A DNA stretch of 64,000 nucleotides from Candidatus Melainabacteria bacterium (GCA_003963305.1 RXJR01000027.1:335-64334), one strand, 5' to 3'; counted from the stretch's first letter, positions 17,913 to 27,811 are shown. Notes: a model not told the origin generated them from the sequence alone. Program-made: numbers and translations.

Positions 17913-19628
17913 ATGACATCAGCCACCTCGGCAGCCACGGGTGCAGATTTGCTGCGAAAAATCCTGGCCAGCGACAAACCGATAACAGTGCAGGCTCCGC
18001 ATGGCTCAGAACTGAACACAAAAGGCTGGATACAGGAAGCGGCACTACGCATGTTGCTCAACAATTTGGACCCTGCCGTGGCAGAGCGACCAGAAGAGTT
18101 GGTCGTCTATGGTGGTTCAGGAAAAGCGGCACGCAACTGGAGTTGCCTGAAAGCAATCGTCAAATCGTTGATGAACCTGGAGACCGATGAAACCCTGATT
18201 GTGCAATCAGGCAAACCAGTGGGGATTTTTAAGAGTCATGCAGACGCTCCCCGTGTGCTTATCGCCAATTCCAACCTGGTAGGCAACTGGGCGAACTGGG
18301 AGCACTTCAGAGAACTGGACAAAAAAGGTCTGATGATGTTCGGTCAGATGACCGCCGGTTCCTGGATTTACATCGGCACGCAGGGAATCTTGCAGGGAAC
18401 TTTCGAAACGTTCGCCGCTCTGGCTCGCAAGCATTATGGTGATTCGCTGAAAGGCAAAATCGTTCTGACAAGCGGACTCGGTGGCATGGGTGGAGCTCAA
18501 CCGCTGTCGATCACGATGAATGAAGGTGTAGCCCTCTGTGTAGAAGTAGACCCTGTCCGCATCCAGCGTCGCATCGAAACCCGCTACTGCGACGTCAAAG
18601 CAGATTCTCTAGAACACGCCGTTCAGCTTGCCAATCAAGCCAAAGATAAAGGCGAAGCACTGTCTATCGCTATTCTCGGCAATGCCTCAGAAGTGTTGCC
18701 CGCTCTTCTGAAATCAGGTTTCAAACCAGATGTGGTGACAGACCAGACATCTGCTCACGACCCTCTGAACGGCTACATACCTGCCGGAATGAGCCTGGAA
18801 CAAGCAGCCGAATTGAGATCCGGCGATCCTGCAAAATATCTTGAGCTGGCAAACAAATCAATAGTCACTCATGTAGAGACGATGTTGGGCTTCCAGAAGC
18901 AAGGCTCAATCGTCTTCGATTACGGCAACAACATCAGACAAGTGGCGCGCGACAACGGTGTCAAGGATGCCTTCAACTTTCCCGGATTTGTGCCCGCATA
19001 CATACGTCCACTCTTCTGTGAAGGCAAAGGTCCTTTCAGATGGGCAGCGCTGTCAGGAGACCCTGCCGATATCGCTGTACTGGACGAGGCCATACTGAAA
19101 AATTTCAGCCACGATAAACACTTGTGCCGCTGGATTGAGATGGCTTCCAAGAAAGTAGCTTTCCAGGGACTGCCGGCGCGCATTTGTTGGCTGGGCTACG
19201 GCGATCGCGCCAAGATGGGTTTGATTATGAATAAGCTCGTGGCTGAGAAGAAGCTGAAAGCGCCAATCGTAATTGGACGGGACCATCTCGATTCTGGCTC
19301 TGTGGCTTCTCCAAATCGCGAAACCGAAGCCATGAAAGATGGCTCTGACGCCGTTGCAGATTGGGTTTACTTGAATGCGCTGATCAATGCTGTCGGTGGC
19401 GCCAGCTGGGTTTCCCTGCATCATGGAGGCGGCGTAGGCATGGGTTATTCGTTGCACTCCGGTCAAGTGATTGTCGCTGACGGCACCGAATCTGCCACCA
19501 TACGACTGCAGCGGGTGCTGACAACCGACCCCGGAATGGGTGTGATCAGACACGTCGATGCAGGCTATGATGAAGCGATAGACTTTGCCAAAAAGTCTGG
19601 AATTAGAATTCCGATGTGGGAAGTCTGA
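17913..19628 (+). CDS. hutU: Urocanate hydratase
   Basis: A 571-residue cytosolic enzyme. It adds water to urocanate to give imidazolonepropionate in histidine breakdown, with tightly bound NAD+ as an electrophile. Clear family features are [13 protein letters not shown] near the start, [20 protein letters not shown], the dinucleotide loop [51 protein letters not shown], the Cys-containing [13 protein letters not shown], and [15 protein letters not shown]. Length is close to the usual 555-560 residues with a slightly longer N-terminus. A strong AAAGGAG seven bases before the ATG supports the start. No hutH, hutI or hutG is nearby, so the histidine pathway would be scattered. Confidence 0.96.
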   Translation: MTSATSAATGADLLRKILASDKPITVQAPHGSELNTKGWIQEAALRMLLNNLDPAVAERPEELVVYGGSGKAARNWSCLKAIVKSLMNLETDETLIVQSGKPVGIFKSHADAPRVLIANSNLVGNWANWEHFRELDKKGLMMFGQMTAGSWIYIGTQGILQGTFETFAALARKHYGDSLKGKIVLTSGLGGMGGAQPLSITMNEGVALCVEVDPVRIQRRIETRYCDVKADSLEHAVQLANQAKDKGEALSIAILGNASEVLPALLKSGFKPDVVTDQTSAHDPLNGYIPAGMSLEQAAELRSGDPAKYLELANKSIVTHVETMLGFQKQGSIVFDYGNNIRQVARDNGVKDAFNFPGFVPAYIRPLFCEGKGPFRWAALSGDPADIAVLDEAILKNFSHDKHLCRWIEMASKKVAFQGLPARICWLGYGDRAKMGLIMNKLVAEKKLKAPIVIGRDHLDSGSVASPNRETEAMKDGSDAVADWVYLNALINAVGGASWVSLHHGGGVGMGYSLHSGQVIVADGTESATIRLQRVLTTDPGMGVIRHVDAGYDEAIDFAKKSGIRIPMWEV

Positions 19629-19651
19629 ATGGCGCGATTCTTTAGATTGGG

Positions 19652-22135
19652 GTGACGATGGCCGGGATCAGTAAGGAAGAGAGATTTGAACTCCTCCGTG
19701 CGATCAAAGCTGCAGACGCGAACTTCGAAAAGGGCATGTACGCTCTGGCCGAACCGACGTACAGGAAAGGCGTCGAATGCCTCGGCGACGGCGCGGCTGA
19801 AATCACTGGCTGCTTGAAGAATTTAGCCCACATCTGCGCTGAGCGGAAGGATTTCGACGAGGCTCTGAAGCTCGACATCCAACTGCTCCTGTTGAGTGAA
19901 GAGCGCTTCGGTGAAAGCCACGTCAAAACGATAGCTCTAATGGATGAGATTGCCGGGCTCTACGAAAAGCTCGGTCGCAGCGATGAGTCACGCGATATGT
20001 ATGAGCGCGCCCGCAAAGCCAGTGAGCGCTCGCTTTGGGCAGACCAGAGCAATGAACCGGACGGCGTTCAAAGTCCTGCCGAACTTTCAGAAGAGCTTGA
20101 CCTTGGCTATCAATACTCAGACACGGCCAAAACTGCACTGGAGACAGCAGTACCGAAGCCTGGCGAAATCAATTACGAATTTGGCGCTCCCCAGCCTGAG
20201 CCGAAGAAACGGGAAATAGCCGAGGAGACCATGAAACTTCCAAAGATCCGAGACGAGGATCTGGAAAAGCGCAAAAAAGATCCGCAGTTGGAGACTTTGA
20301 TCCTCGACCGGTCAGAGGTCAAAAAGTCTCTGGAGAAAAAAGACGATAAATCTGCTCTCGGAAATGGCACCGGTGCCAATGTTTCTGGTACCACTACAAG
20401 CGGTACCAATAGAAGCAGCGCCAATGCAAGCGGTGACACTATTTCCGGTACCACCACAAACGGTAGCGCTGCATCCGCTTCCGCCTCTGGAACCGAGTCA
20501 GCGGCAAAGCCAGCCAGCTCAGACATCTTAAAGAAGATGAAATCGAAACTAGAACTTAGTGGTGGTTTTAGTATCCAGCCACAAGCAGACTCTAAGCCGA
20601 CTTCGGATTCAGCATCAGTTGACCGCACTGAACAGCCGAGCCCATCAAAGCCAGATGCAGCATCATCACTTGATCTTCTTATAAATGCTGCATCCAGAGG
20701 TCCATCAGATCCATCCGTCCTCGAAGCAGTCCGTAAAAATATCGACGCGCTGGAAAACAATGCAGCAAGCCCATCCATCAAACCGCAGGCAACAGACCCG
20801 TCCACTATTTCAATTGAACCAACGCTAATTGATGCGACAGCTCTGTCCAATGAAACGCCTGAAGTCATCGGTGCAGATGCCATCAAAGCCGGTGCCTGGA
20901 AATCAGACGCTGCGATTTCAAAAACTGTACTCGGCAATGCTCTGAAACAAGAGGCGAAAGAAAAACTGGATTCCAGTCCAGAGCTTGTGGTCAAAGCATC
21001 ACCTGAAAGAAAGCAAGAAGTAGCTCGCACCGACGATGGGTCGAAGAAAGAAGCGACAACAAAAAAGAAGGAACCGACAGTATTAAAACTGTTCCAATCT
21101 GATAAACAGCGCAATTGGATTCTCGGCATTTTTATAGGCTGCTTCGTACTTCTGCTTCTAACCAGCTTGTTCACCAGCCATGCCAATACGAAAGAAGACT
21201 ACAGGAATATGGCGCATCGCTATCGCACTGTAGATGGTGAAAAACTGTTCTTTCTCACCTCACCCAGTGAGTGCGAATTCGTAGCGGGCGCCGATACGGC
21301 AAAAATGCCTTATTACCAGCATCACGGAGATTTCCTCGACACCTGGAGAATCGTCTTTGGACCGCTTTTGCATCATCCTCACTGGTTGACAAAGCAAAAG
21401 AATACGATCATCGACGAACAAGGATCTCCTCTGTATGCCGAAGCAAGTCCTGAACTTGGTGTGACCGACTTCGCCGAGGAGATAGGCAAAGCGGCCCAAC
21501 TGGCGTATCTGAAGACAAAGCATTATCCGAAGAACTTGAACGAGTTGGAAGTGAGCAAGCGAGCCTATCACAATCCATTTACAGGTCAGCTCGACAAGCC
21601 AAACATCCAGAACGCAACGCTCGGAAAGAAAACACAAGCAGATGATGGCGGAATTCGCAGAAAATGGTTTGATAGCACGCTCAATGGCAATCGCTGGCCG
21701 AACGAAACTAAACGACACCCCGGCGGAATCAACTGTTACTCTGTTGTCATTCACACCAAGAAAGGTGATCTGAACAGCTTCTACATCAGACCGTTCGATA
21801 GAGACGGCAAGCCCTTCGTGGGCAGTGAGCCGCAATTGACTTACGGCATAATCCTGGAAAACGGAGCCAACAAATCTTCGCCAAGACCGAACTTATCGTT
21901 CCATACCAATACGGTTCGTCCGCATCGTGCCTGGCTGATGCCACCGATGAACTCCTCAGTTCTATTTCTGCTCAGGTATGGCGCGACGATGATGCTCATC
22001 CTGGTCTCTTTTGCATTGTGGATTTTTTCAGAGTTCACCCGTCAGAACAAGATGCTGAGCACTGGTTTGAAAGGCGGAATGGTCCTCAGCCTGATCATTC
22101 TCCTCATGTACGTTCTGACAGGCGTTCTTCCGTAA
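19652..22135 (+). CDS. Membrane protein with N-terminal TPR and long disordered linker
   Basis: An 827-residue protein. Residues 1-130 are TPR-like helices (ALAEPTYRKGVECLGDGAA, DEALKLDIQLLLLSEERFGE). Residues about 180-480 are charged and low complexity, with a Gly/Thr/Ser stretch near 240-290 (GTTTSGTNRSS..). A membrane helix (NWILGIFIGCFVLLLLTSLF) lies near 487-507. The next 250 residues form a probable outside domain, and two helices at the end (FLLRYGATMMLILVSFALWI, VLSLIILLMYVLTG) return it to the membrane. The GTG at 19652 and the ATG at 19658 are both usable starts; a G-rich stretch lies just before both. It begins 23 bases after hutU but is unlikely to be related to it. Function unknown. 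Confidence 0.7.
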   Translation: MTMAGISKEERFELLRAIKAADANFEKGMYALAEPTYRKGVECLGDGAAEITGCLKNLAHICAERKDFDEALKLDIQLLLLSEERFGESHVKTIALMDEIAGLYEKLGRSDESRDMYERARKASERSLWADQSNEPDGVQSPAELSEELDLGYQYSDTAKTALETAVPKPGEINYEFGAPQPEPKKREIAEETMKLPKIRDEDLEKRKKDPQLETLILDRSEVKKSLEKKDDKSALGNGTGANVSGTTTSGTNRSSANASGDTISGTTTNGSAASASASGTESAAKPASSDILKKMKSKLELSGGFSIQPQADSKPTSDSASVDRTEQPSPSKPDAASSLDLLINAASRGPSDPSVLEAVRKNIDALENNAASPSIKPQATDPSTISIEPTLIDATALSNETPEVIGADAIKAGAWKSDAAISKTVLGNALKQEAKEKLDSSPELVVKASPERKQEVARTDDGSKKEATTKKKEPTVLKLFQSDKQRNWILGIFIGCFVLLLLTSLFTSHANTKEDYRNMAHRYRTVDGEKLFFLTSPSECEFVAGADTAKMPYYQHHGDFLDTWRIVFGPLLHHPHWLTKQKNTIIDEQGSPLYAEASPELGVTDFAEEIGKAAQLAYLKTKHYPKNLNELEVSKRAYHNPFTGQLDKPNIQNATLGKKTQADDGGIRRKWFDSTLNGNRWPNETKRHPGGINCYSVVIHTKKGDLNSFYIRPFDRDGKPFVGSEPQLTYGIILENGANKSSPRPNLSFHTNTVRPHRAWLMPPMNSSVLFLLRYGATMMLILVSFALWIFSEFTRQNKMLSTGLKGGMVLSLIILLMYVLTGVLP

Positions 22136-22200
22136 CGCAACATTGTACGTTCTAAAAAGCGCGGTTCTGTAAGTAACACAAAATGACGGCAAAGCGCTGA

Positions 22201-23841
22201 TCAATTTTTCCGCACAAATAACTCGGAGGCGCGATCCGATTTCACGGGAGGTCCCCACTGTGGATCGGCAGCCAGGGAACTATTGATTCCACCCCCACGC
22301 GGCATCAAAACCCACTGTACAGTTGCTCCGGAGCGGGCCGTATCTTTGAAGAAACCTCCATCAAGCTGCTCTTTCCAGCCCGGCTGATTCAAAGCAATAA
22401 CAGTGTATTTGTAGTAGAAAGGCGCTCCGAAAAACTCGGCCCTATCGTCTAATGCCACCGGTCGTCCCAGTTTGTATCCCAAATAACCGCCCCAGTTGTC
22501 GTAGTTGAACCCTCTTTCACTGTCCAGTCTCTTAGCGTCCAACTCACCGCGCAAGTACTCCAGTGTCTCAGTTGGCTTGTCGTCTGCGCTCCAACCACTG
22601 TGCAACACCTGAGAACCTAACAATTGACCATGATTGAGAGCAGCGATACTGAGCCCGAGAAACATCACCAGCGATACCACATGCTTGCCGCAGAGCACCT
22701 CGTTTTCGTAGAAACCTTTGTCCAGATTTCTCAACTTATCGCTGATGGTGCGGAACAGGTTAAATTGCTCGTCCCCATCTTTGAGCAACATCTGTGCGAA
22801 TGCAGTCTGGGAGGAGAGCTGCGAGATAGCAGGCAAAACAACCAGAACGAAGAGCGGCATATTACGCACTGCCGACAGGGTCAAATGAAGAAAAGCAATG
22901 CACAGCAAAAGGCGAGGCAGCGAGAGCTTTACTTTAGACAAACCAAGTCCGAGCAGAAGCAATCCGATCAGAATTTCAAGACAAACCGGTTGAAGTTGAC
23001 CGTGGAATACAGGCGACAGGAACTCGCTGGTGGCGTTCGCCAGACCAGGCGTCCCTTTGAAGTAATCAACAAGATAGGCATGCAGCTTGGGTCCATAGGG
23101 ATTTATAAAGGTAGCCACAGCACAAGCGAGCAACATTGCAGAGTAGGCTTTTAGCTTGTCCATGTAATTTGGAAACGAGCTTGTTTTCCATGAAAATGCA
23201 GCACCAAACAATGCACTCGCCCAGTAAATACCAGTCAGCGCAAATGCGAACATAAATGCAGGATGCACATTCACCCAGATCAAAACGACCAGTGAAAGCC
23301 TCATCAGCAGAGCCTTTGCGCTGAGCTTGCCCTGCCAGAAGTCTTCCAGATAAATGGTGAAAAAGTAGACCCCAAAAAAGGTAAAAATATGCGGACGAGC
23401 GAGCCAGTGAATAGCGGAAATAATAGAACCGACTATGACAAGGAAAAATGCAAGCGGAAAACTTGCTCCTTCTTTTCGACAACGCTCGTAAAGCAACATC
23501 ATCAGCGCGGCAACAGAACAGCTCACACAAACGGCAAGCAGGTTGAGATCGCCTGATCCCAGTTTCACCATGCCGGCCATGATTGTGTCTGAGAGCCATT
23601 CATAAGCCACCCACGCCTTCTCTGGAAACGTGTACGACAGGATGTCTTTAGTAGGCACACCGTGCTGCAAAATATAGTCACCGGTGGCAATATGCCAGCC
23701 GGTTGAGCCGTCACCAAAGACAAAATCAGGGCGCAAGAAAAGCAGAAACGCAATCAGAAGAATGAAGAGAATATCCCCCGGGTTGGGAAGAAACCAGGAG
23801 ACAATGCGATCGGCGCGGCTCAGTTGACGGGTCTCAGTCAT
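22201..23841 (-). CDS. Polytopic membrane protein, GT-C-like
   Basis: A 546-residue protein with about nine or ten membrane helices. The first outside loop contains DGSTGWHIATGDYIL and a later PTKDILSYTF, an acidic and His pattern shared with a group of GT-C-like membrane proteins of unassigned substrate. The C-terminal soluble part has NYDNWGGYLGYKLG and LDDRAEFFG, also typical of that group. I infer a lipid-linked sugar transferase in the inner membrane. GAGGTG directly before the ATG at 23841 acts as ribosome site, so the two-codon GTG extension to 23847 is not used. It follows the sugar gene cassette on the same strand (71 bases after the aminotransferase stop) and may belong with it. Confidence 0.65.
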   Translation of the reverse strand: MTETRQLSRADRIVSWFLPNPGDILFILLIAFLLFLRPDFVFGDGSTGWHIATGDYILQHGVPTKDILSYTFPEKAWVAYEWLSDTIMAGMVKLGSGDLNLLAVCVSCSVAALMMLLYERCRKEGASFPLAFFLVIVGSIISAIHWLARPHIFTFFGVYFFTIYLEDFWQGKLSAKALLMRLSLVVLIWVNVHPAFMFAFALTGIYWASALFGAAFSWKTSSFPNYMDKLKAYSAMLLACAVATFINPYGPKLHAYLVDYFKGTPGLANATSEFLSPVFHGQLQPVCLEILIGLLLLGLGLSKVKLSLPRLLLCIAFLHLTLSAVRNMPLFVLVVLPAISQLSSQTAFAQMLLKDGDEQFNLFRTISDKLRNLDKGFYENEVLCGKHVVSLVMFLGLSIAALNHGQLLGSQVLHSGWSADDKPTETLEYLRGELDAKRLDSERGFNYDNWGGYLGYKLGRPVALDDRAEFFGAPFYYKYTVIALNQPGWKEQLDGGFFKDTARSGATVQWVLMPRGGGINSSLAADPQWGPPVKSDRASELFVRKN

Positions 23842-23912
23842 GAGCACCTCAGCCCGACTGACCCGACTCTCTTTTGAAGTAAGTATTTCGAAACCATTAT
23901 GGCGCGGACTTT

Positions 23913-25055
23913 TCAGCCTCCGTTTCGCATCAGCTCAGAAGCTCGCACAATGGCTGCAACCACACGGTCGCGATCTGCAAGCGGAATGTCCGGGTAAATC
24001 GGCAAACTCACAACAGTCTGGGAGAGCTCTTCTGAAACGGGAAACGAACCAGTCTTCTGATTCAAAAACTGGTAAGCATTCTGCAAATGAATTGGGATGG
24101 GATAGTGAATACCAAATGCAACTCGCGATGCTTGCAACTGCTCTAACACCAGATCGCGATTAGCGGTTCGAACTACATAGAGGTGATAGACGGGCTCGCA
24201 TTCAGGAATTGTCTTGATAGGGCTGATCCCAAATAACCCCTCGAACTTTCTGTCGTAGAAAGCGGCAATCTCTCGCCGCTTCTCATTTCCAGAATCGAGG
24301 GAGGGCAATTTGGCGCTGAGAATAACGGCTTGCAGCGAATCGAGTCTGAAGTTATGCCCGATCATGTCGTGATGATACTTCTGCTCCGAGCCGTGGTTGC
24401 GCAACAAAGTCACTTTCTCAGCAAGAGCTGCGTCATTGGTCACGATAGCGCCACCGTCTCCGGCGGCACCCAAATTCTTTCCCGGGTAAAAACTAAAGGC
24501 TGCTGCATGTCCAAACGAACCGACCCTGGACCCTTTGAACTTGGCACCATGCCCCTGACAGGCATCTTCCAGGACCAACAATTTATGCGCTTTAGCAATG
24601 TCCATAATTTTGTCCATCTGTGCAGGTTGTCCATACAGATGAACAGGAATCAAGGCCTTTGTCTTTTTCGTAATGGACTGTTCGATCAGATCGGGGTTTA
24701 TATTAGCTGTGTCGCGTAATGCATCGACAAATCGAGGCTCTCCACCACAAAATGAAATCGCTTCAGCTGTAGCAATAAAACTGTTTGGTGCCGTTATAAC
24801 CTCGTCGCCGGGTCCAATGCCCATAGCAAGCAGAGCCAGATGCAGAGCTGCAGTACCTGAATTCAAACCGACACAGTACTCAACCCCGCAATAAGCAGCA
24901 AACTCCTCCTCGAACTTCTTCAGAGCAGGTCCCATAACAAAACTCGAATCTTTGAAGACAGTACTGATGCCGGCAAAAATTTCGTCTTTCAAATTTTCAT
25001 GTTGAAGCGACAGATCCAGGAACGGTACTAATTTCTCTGTAGATACATCAGCCAT
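23913..25055 (-). CDS. DegT/DnrJ/EryC1/StrS aminotransferase
   Basis: A 380-residue PLP enzyme of the sugar aminotransferase family. It moves an amino group from glutamate to a keto-sugar nucleotide. Seen: the start PFLDLSLQHENLKDEI, the phosphate-binding GLNSGTAALHLALLA, LVLEDACQGHGAKFKG with Asp164 and Gln167, and SFYPGKNLGAAGDGGA with the Schiff-base Lys193. The C-terminal YHLYVVR and FGIHYPIPIHLQ are family-standard. With the acyltransferase and the Gfo/Idh/MocA dehydrogenase upstream it forms a three-step dehydrogenate, aminate, acetylate set like WlbA-WlbE(C)-WlbD(B). The likely product is a 3-acetamido sugar nucleotide for surface polysaccharide. Confidence 0.9.
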   Translation of the reverse strand: MADVSTEKLVPFLDLSLQHENLKDEIFAGISTVFKDSSFVMGPALKKFEEEFAAYCGVEYCVGLNSGTAALHLALLAMGIGPGDEVITAPNSFIATAEAISFCGGEPRFVDALRDTANINPDLIEQSITKKTKALIPVHLYGQPAQMDKIMDIAKAHKLLVLEDACQGHGAKFKGSRVGSFGHAAAFSFYPGKNLGAAGDGGAIVTNDAALAEKVTLLRNHGSEQKYHHDMIGHNFRLDSLQAVILSAKLPSLDSGNEKRREIAAFYDRKFEGLFGISPIKTIPECEPVYHLYVVRTANRDLVLEQLQASRVAFGIHYPIPIHLQNAYQFLNQKTGSFPVSEELSQTVVSLPIYPDIPLADRDRVVAAIVRASELMRNGG

Positions 25056-25096
25056 TTTTTGAATCTCCGGTCGCTTCCAAAATCTTCACTACTATC

Positions 25097-25591
25097 TCAA
25101 GCGCCGCCTGCAATCGTTCGAAGCACACGAGACGGATTGCCTGCAACAACGCAATCGTTCGGCACATCCTTAACGACTACGGCACCTGCTCCGATAACCG
25201 CATTGCGACCGATGGTGATTCCGCACATTATCACCGCACCTGAGCCAATTGAAGCACCAGCCTGTACTACAGTCTTTACGAGCGTCCAGTCGCTTTCCGT
25301 TTGCAACGCACCGCCTGCAGTAGCACGGGGAATACGATCATTAATGAATACGACACCATGACCGACAAATACTTCATCTTCAATAGTCACACCCTCGCAA
25401 ATAAAAGTGTGACTGGAAATTTTGCAGCGCTCGCCGATAAAGGCATTTTTCTGAATTTCGACAAACGGACCGACTTTGGTTTCAGCGCCAATCGTGCAGC
25501 CGTACAAATTGACGAAATCATTGATCACTACATTGTTTCCCAACTTCACGTCAGGAGCGATTTTTTGCAGCGGTCCGGGCTGAAAACTCAT
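25097..25591 (-). CDS. Left-handed beta-helix sugar N-acyltransferase
   Basis: A 164-residue hexapeptide-repeat protein. Repeats such as GNNVVINDFVNLYG, GAETKVGPFVEIQ, GAVIMCGITIG and NAVIGAGAVVVKDVP build a trimeric left-handed beta-helix. A His in the middle (CKISSHTFICEG) lies in the area of the usual active site. Length and ending (DCVVAGNPSRVLR) match WlbB/WbpD-type acetyl-CoA transferases that acetylate the 3-amino group of a UDP-sugar. Its ATG overlaps the stop of the upstream dehydrogenase by one base (TAATG), a sign of translational coupling. The aminotransferase follows 41 bases later. Confidence 0.85.
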   Translation of the reverse strand: MSFQPGPLQKIAPDVKLGNNVVINDFVNLYGCTIGAETKVGPFVEIQKNAFIGERCKISSHTFICEGVTIEDEVFVGHGVVFINDRIPRATAGGALQTESDWTLVKTVVQAGASIGSGAVIMCGITIGRNAVIGAGAVVVKDVPNDCVVAGNPSRVLRTIAGGA

Positions 25592-26625
25592 TACTTCTCC
25601 ATCTTCACATTTGCGAGAGATGGTCTTTTGATTGACTCTTCAGCAAGCTCCAGCAACCGAACCACCCTCAAACCAGAGTGCCCATCGGTCAACGGCACTT
25701 TCTTGTTGACGATGCAATCGACAAAATGCAGTGTTTCATACTTAAGCGCTTCTGTCATATCGTAGACCGGCGCCTTCATTTCACCGTGCCTGTATTGAAC
25801 AAGAGCCTTATACCGAGCCGTTTCCGTCTCAGGTGGCTTACTCAATAATTCTATGCCCTTATCGTAAATACGAACCTTTTCAATCGGTCGATGGTCGTCA
25901 AACGCCAACATCTTGCGCGTGCCACCAATCAGCATCTCGCGAATTTTCACAGGTGAAAGCCAGCTGACATGGAAATGAGCAATGAAGTCGTCTTCGAACT
26001 CCATGGTCATAAATGCCACATCTTCGATTCTCGTTTCAGTGTGTGATTTACCGATCGCCTGGATAGACCGCGGCGCTCTTCCAATCAGGTGATCGAGCAA
26101 AGAAAAATCGTGCGCTCCCAGATCCCAGATCACATTGACATCATTTTGAAAGAGTCCAAGATTTATCCTCGTCGAACTGAGATAAAGCAGAGTGCCCAGC
26201 TCGCCGTCATCTATCAATTGTTTGATCAATCGCACAGGTCCGTGATAAACGAAGGTGTGGTCGACCATGAGGACGAGTCCCTTCTCTTCGGCAATAGCAA
26301 TCAAATCTTCGCATTGGGCAGAGCTTCTGCACATCGGCTTGGACAGTAACACATGCTTTCCCGCTTTCAAAGCTTGTTTTGCCAGCTCATAATGCGAGTC
26401 AACCGGAGTAGCGATGACGATGGCATTTAGATCCTTGTCTTCCAGCATCAACGTGTAGTCAGTAATGAAATTGACAGACTTGTATCTGGAACGATGCCGC
26501 TCGAGGTTGGCAGGGTTCAAATCACAGATATACTTCAAATCGACGTTATCGATTTCGCTGAAATTACGGACGAAATTTGGTCCCCAATATCCGTAACCGA
26601 TTATTCCTACACTTATTTGCTGCAT
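25591..26625 (-). CDS. Gfo/Idh/MocA-family sugar dehydrogenase
   Basis: A 344-residue oxidoreductase. The N-terminal Rossmann domain has VGIIGYGYWGPNFVRNF and the ATPVDSHYELAKQALKAGKHV stretch. The C-terminal domain carries VWDLGAHDFSLLDHLIG with the family Asp and His. The catalytic Lys96 is in LLSKPM, where most relatives have EKP, so the Glu is replaced by Ser. In WlbA-type enzymes the C3 hydroxyl of a UDP-GlcNAc derivative is oxidised with NAD. It is the first gene of the three-gene sugar cassette and couples by stop/start overlap to the acyltransferase. Substrate is inferred from context only. Confidence 0.88.
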   Translation of the reverse strand: MQQISVGIIGYGYWGPNFVRNFSEIDNVDLKYICDLNPANLERHRSRYKSVNFITDYTLMLEDKDLNAIVIATPVDSHYELAKQALKAGKHVLLSKPMCRSSAQCEDLIAIAEEKGLVLMVDHTFVYHGPVRLIKQLIDDGELGTLLYLSSTRINLGLFQNDVNVIWDLGAHDFSLLDHLIGRAPRSIQAIGKSHTETRIEDVAFMTMEFEDDFIAHFHVSWLSPVKIREMLIGGTRKMLAFDDHRPIEKVRIYDKGIELLSKPPETETARYKALVQYRHGEMKAPVYDMTEALKYETLHFVDCIVNKKVPLTDGHSGLRVVRLLELAEESIKRPSLANVKMEK

Positions 26626-26723
26626 CGAAAGCGCCTTAATTTACCTGTGTGCAATCATATCACGATCAAATTGCCCCGGAAGGGCGCCCAGACCGGCTCG
26701 ACCGGCATTGCAAAACATCATTG

Positions 26724-27521
26724 CTAACGACCTTTCTGAGAAGTCGCGGTCATTCGCTTGAAGGTACGCTCGCGCCAGTAGGAAAAGACGTCGATCAAGG
26801 ACGCAATTACCACTTTCAAAGCACCAGCCCTTGCTACGCCTGCCTCACGAGGCAGATACTCGATACTGACTTCGCCAATTTTATAACCGGCGTCATTTGC
26901 TCGAAGCAAGAGCTCCGGCATTGCAAAGCCGGTACTTTTGCCCTTCATATCGCCCAGAAGCGACCGCACAACCTGGCGCTTGTAGACCTGAATGAAACTG
27001 TAGTCTCGCAGTTTCATGTCGAACAACAAATGCAAAAGCAAAAGATTGGCATGCGAGAGGAACAGCCTGTAAGGGGTGTATCCGGGGCGCCCCTTCCGGC
27101 TCGCAACGACAACATCGTGGTTATCAAGCTCAGGAAGAATGAGGGAAAGGTCGTTCAAGTCAAACGGGTAATCGACTCCGTTGTGAGTAATCAGATCACC
27201 TCTTGCCACTGCGAAAGCCTTAAGCAGACTCTCACCCTGTCGCAGATTTTTCTCGTTGTTTATCAGGCGAATGCGCTCATCGACCGAAGCCAGTCGCTGA
27301 GCGATGGCTGGTGTTGAATCGGTACTGGCATCATTGACGATGATGATTTCGAAGCTGTCAAAAAACTTCTCCAGAGCCTGGACAGACCGCCTGATCGTAC
27401 TTTCCAGACTTTCTTCTTCGTTGTAGGCAGGATAGACTACCGTTATTGGAGTTTTTTGCTCTGATTCGATCACAGCTAATGGCGCCAGGTAATAGTAAGT
27501 AGGGCTAGGAAAAACATGCAA
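26724..27521 (-). CDS. Family 2 glycosyltransferase (polyprenyl-phosphate type)
   Basis: A 265-residue GT2 enzyme without membrane helices at the end. The nucleotide-binding start is TVVYPAYNEEESLE, followed by EIIIVNDASTDST and NLRQGESLLKAFAVARGDLI. In related dolichol- or undecaprenyl-phosphate sugar transferases the next segment is DADLQ(D/H)PP; here it is HNGVDYPFDLNDL, so the metal DxD is shifted or altered. The later KGKSTGFAMPELLLRAND fits the acceptor region (usually GF..E). It lies 98 bases before the sugar dehydrogenase on the same strand and probably makes a lipid-linked sugar for the GT-C proteins nearby. The soluble start MHVFPSPTYYYLAPLAV is unusual and a shorter start is not available. 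Confidence 0.8.
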   Translation of the reverse strand: MHVFPSPTYYYLAPLAVIESEQKTPITVVYPAYNEEESLESTIRRSVQALEKFFDSFEIIIVNDASTDSTPAIAQRLASVDERIRLINNEKNLRQGESLLKAFAVARGDLITHNGVDYPFDLNDLSLILPELDNHDVVVASRKGRPGYTPYRLFLSHANLLLLHLLFDMKLRDYSFIQVYKRQVVRSLLGDMKGKSTGFAMPELLLRANDAGYKIGEVSIEYLPREAGVARAGALKVVIASLIDVFSYWRERTFKRMTATSQKGR

Positions 27522-27745
27522 AATGCACGCCCATGCATAGATTGTACCCCCGAGCCAGGCAATTTAACGACAGAGCATCGGTGGCAGAAAGTCCTTCTGT
27601 TATGGACCGGGCGGACCAGACCGCCCAGTGTTAACGAAGCTTAATATTTAGATCGCACCGCACATGGTGACAGGCGGAGCAACAGTTAGCACCACATGCG
27701 GTTCAGATCGATCGCCACCCTCCCTGGTGGCAAGATTATTAAAAA

Positions 27746-27776
27746 TTGAACAATTCCGGGACAATTTATATATAAT
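27746..27776 (+). promoter_or_regulatory. Sigma-70-like promoter of aspartate kinase
   Basis: TTGAAC at 27746-27751 and TATATAAT at 27769-27776 (spacer 17 to TATATA, 19 to TATAAT) give a good match to a housekeeping promoter. Transcription would begin near 27783, leaving a leader of about 30 bases before the ATG at 27812. The rest of the 290-base gap holds a GC-rich 6-bp hairpin (27609-27626) and nothing else I can name. Confidence 0.6.
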
Positions 27777-27811
27777 CTGCTTATCTAATGGTTCGCATTT
27801 GGTGGCAGATC

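Noticed and set aside
20173-21186. 337-residue minus-strand frame
   Set aside because: Antisense to the linker of the 827-residue membrane protein; it has Ser/Ala-biased composition, no ribosome site and no domain.
27609-27626. GC-rich hairpin as terminator
   Set aside because: No T-run on either strand, and it lies upstream of both divergent genes.
27522-27745. Possible lysine or other riboswitch before aspartate kinase
   Set aside because: The likely promoter at 27746-27776 leaves a leader of only about 30 bases, too short for a riboswitch.
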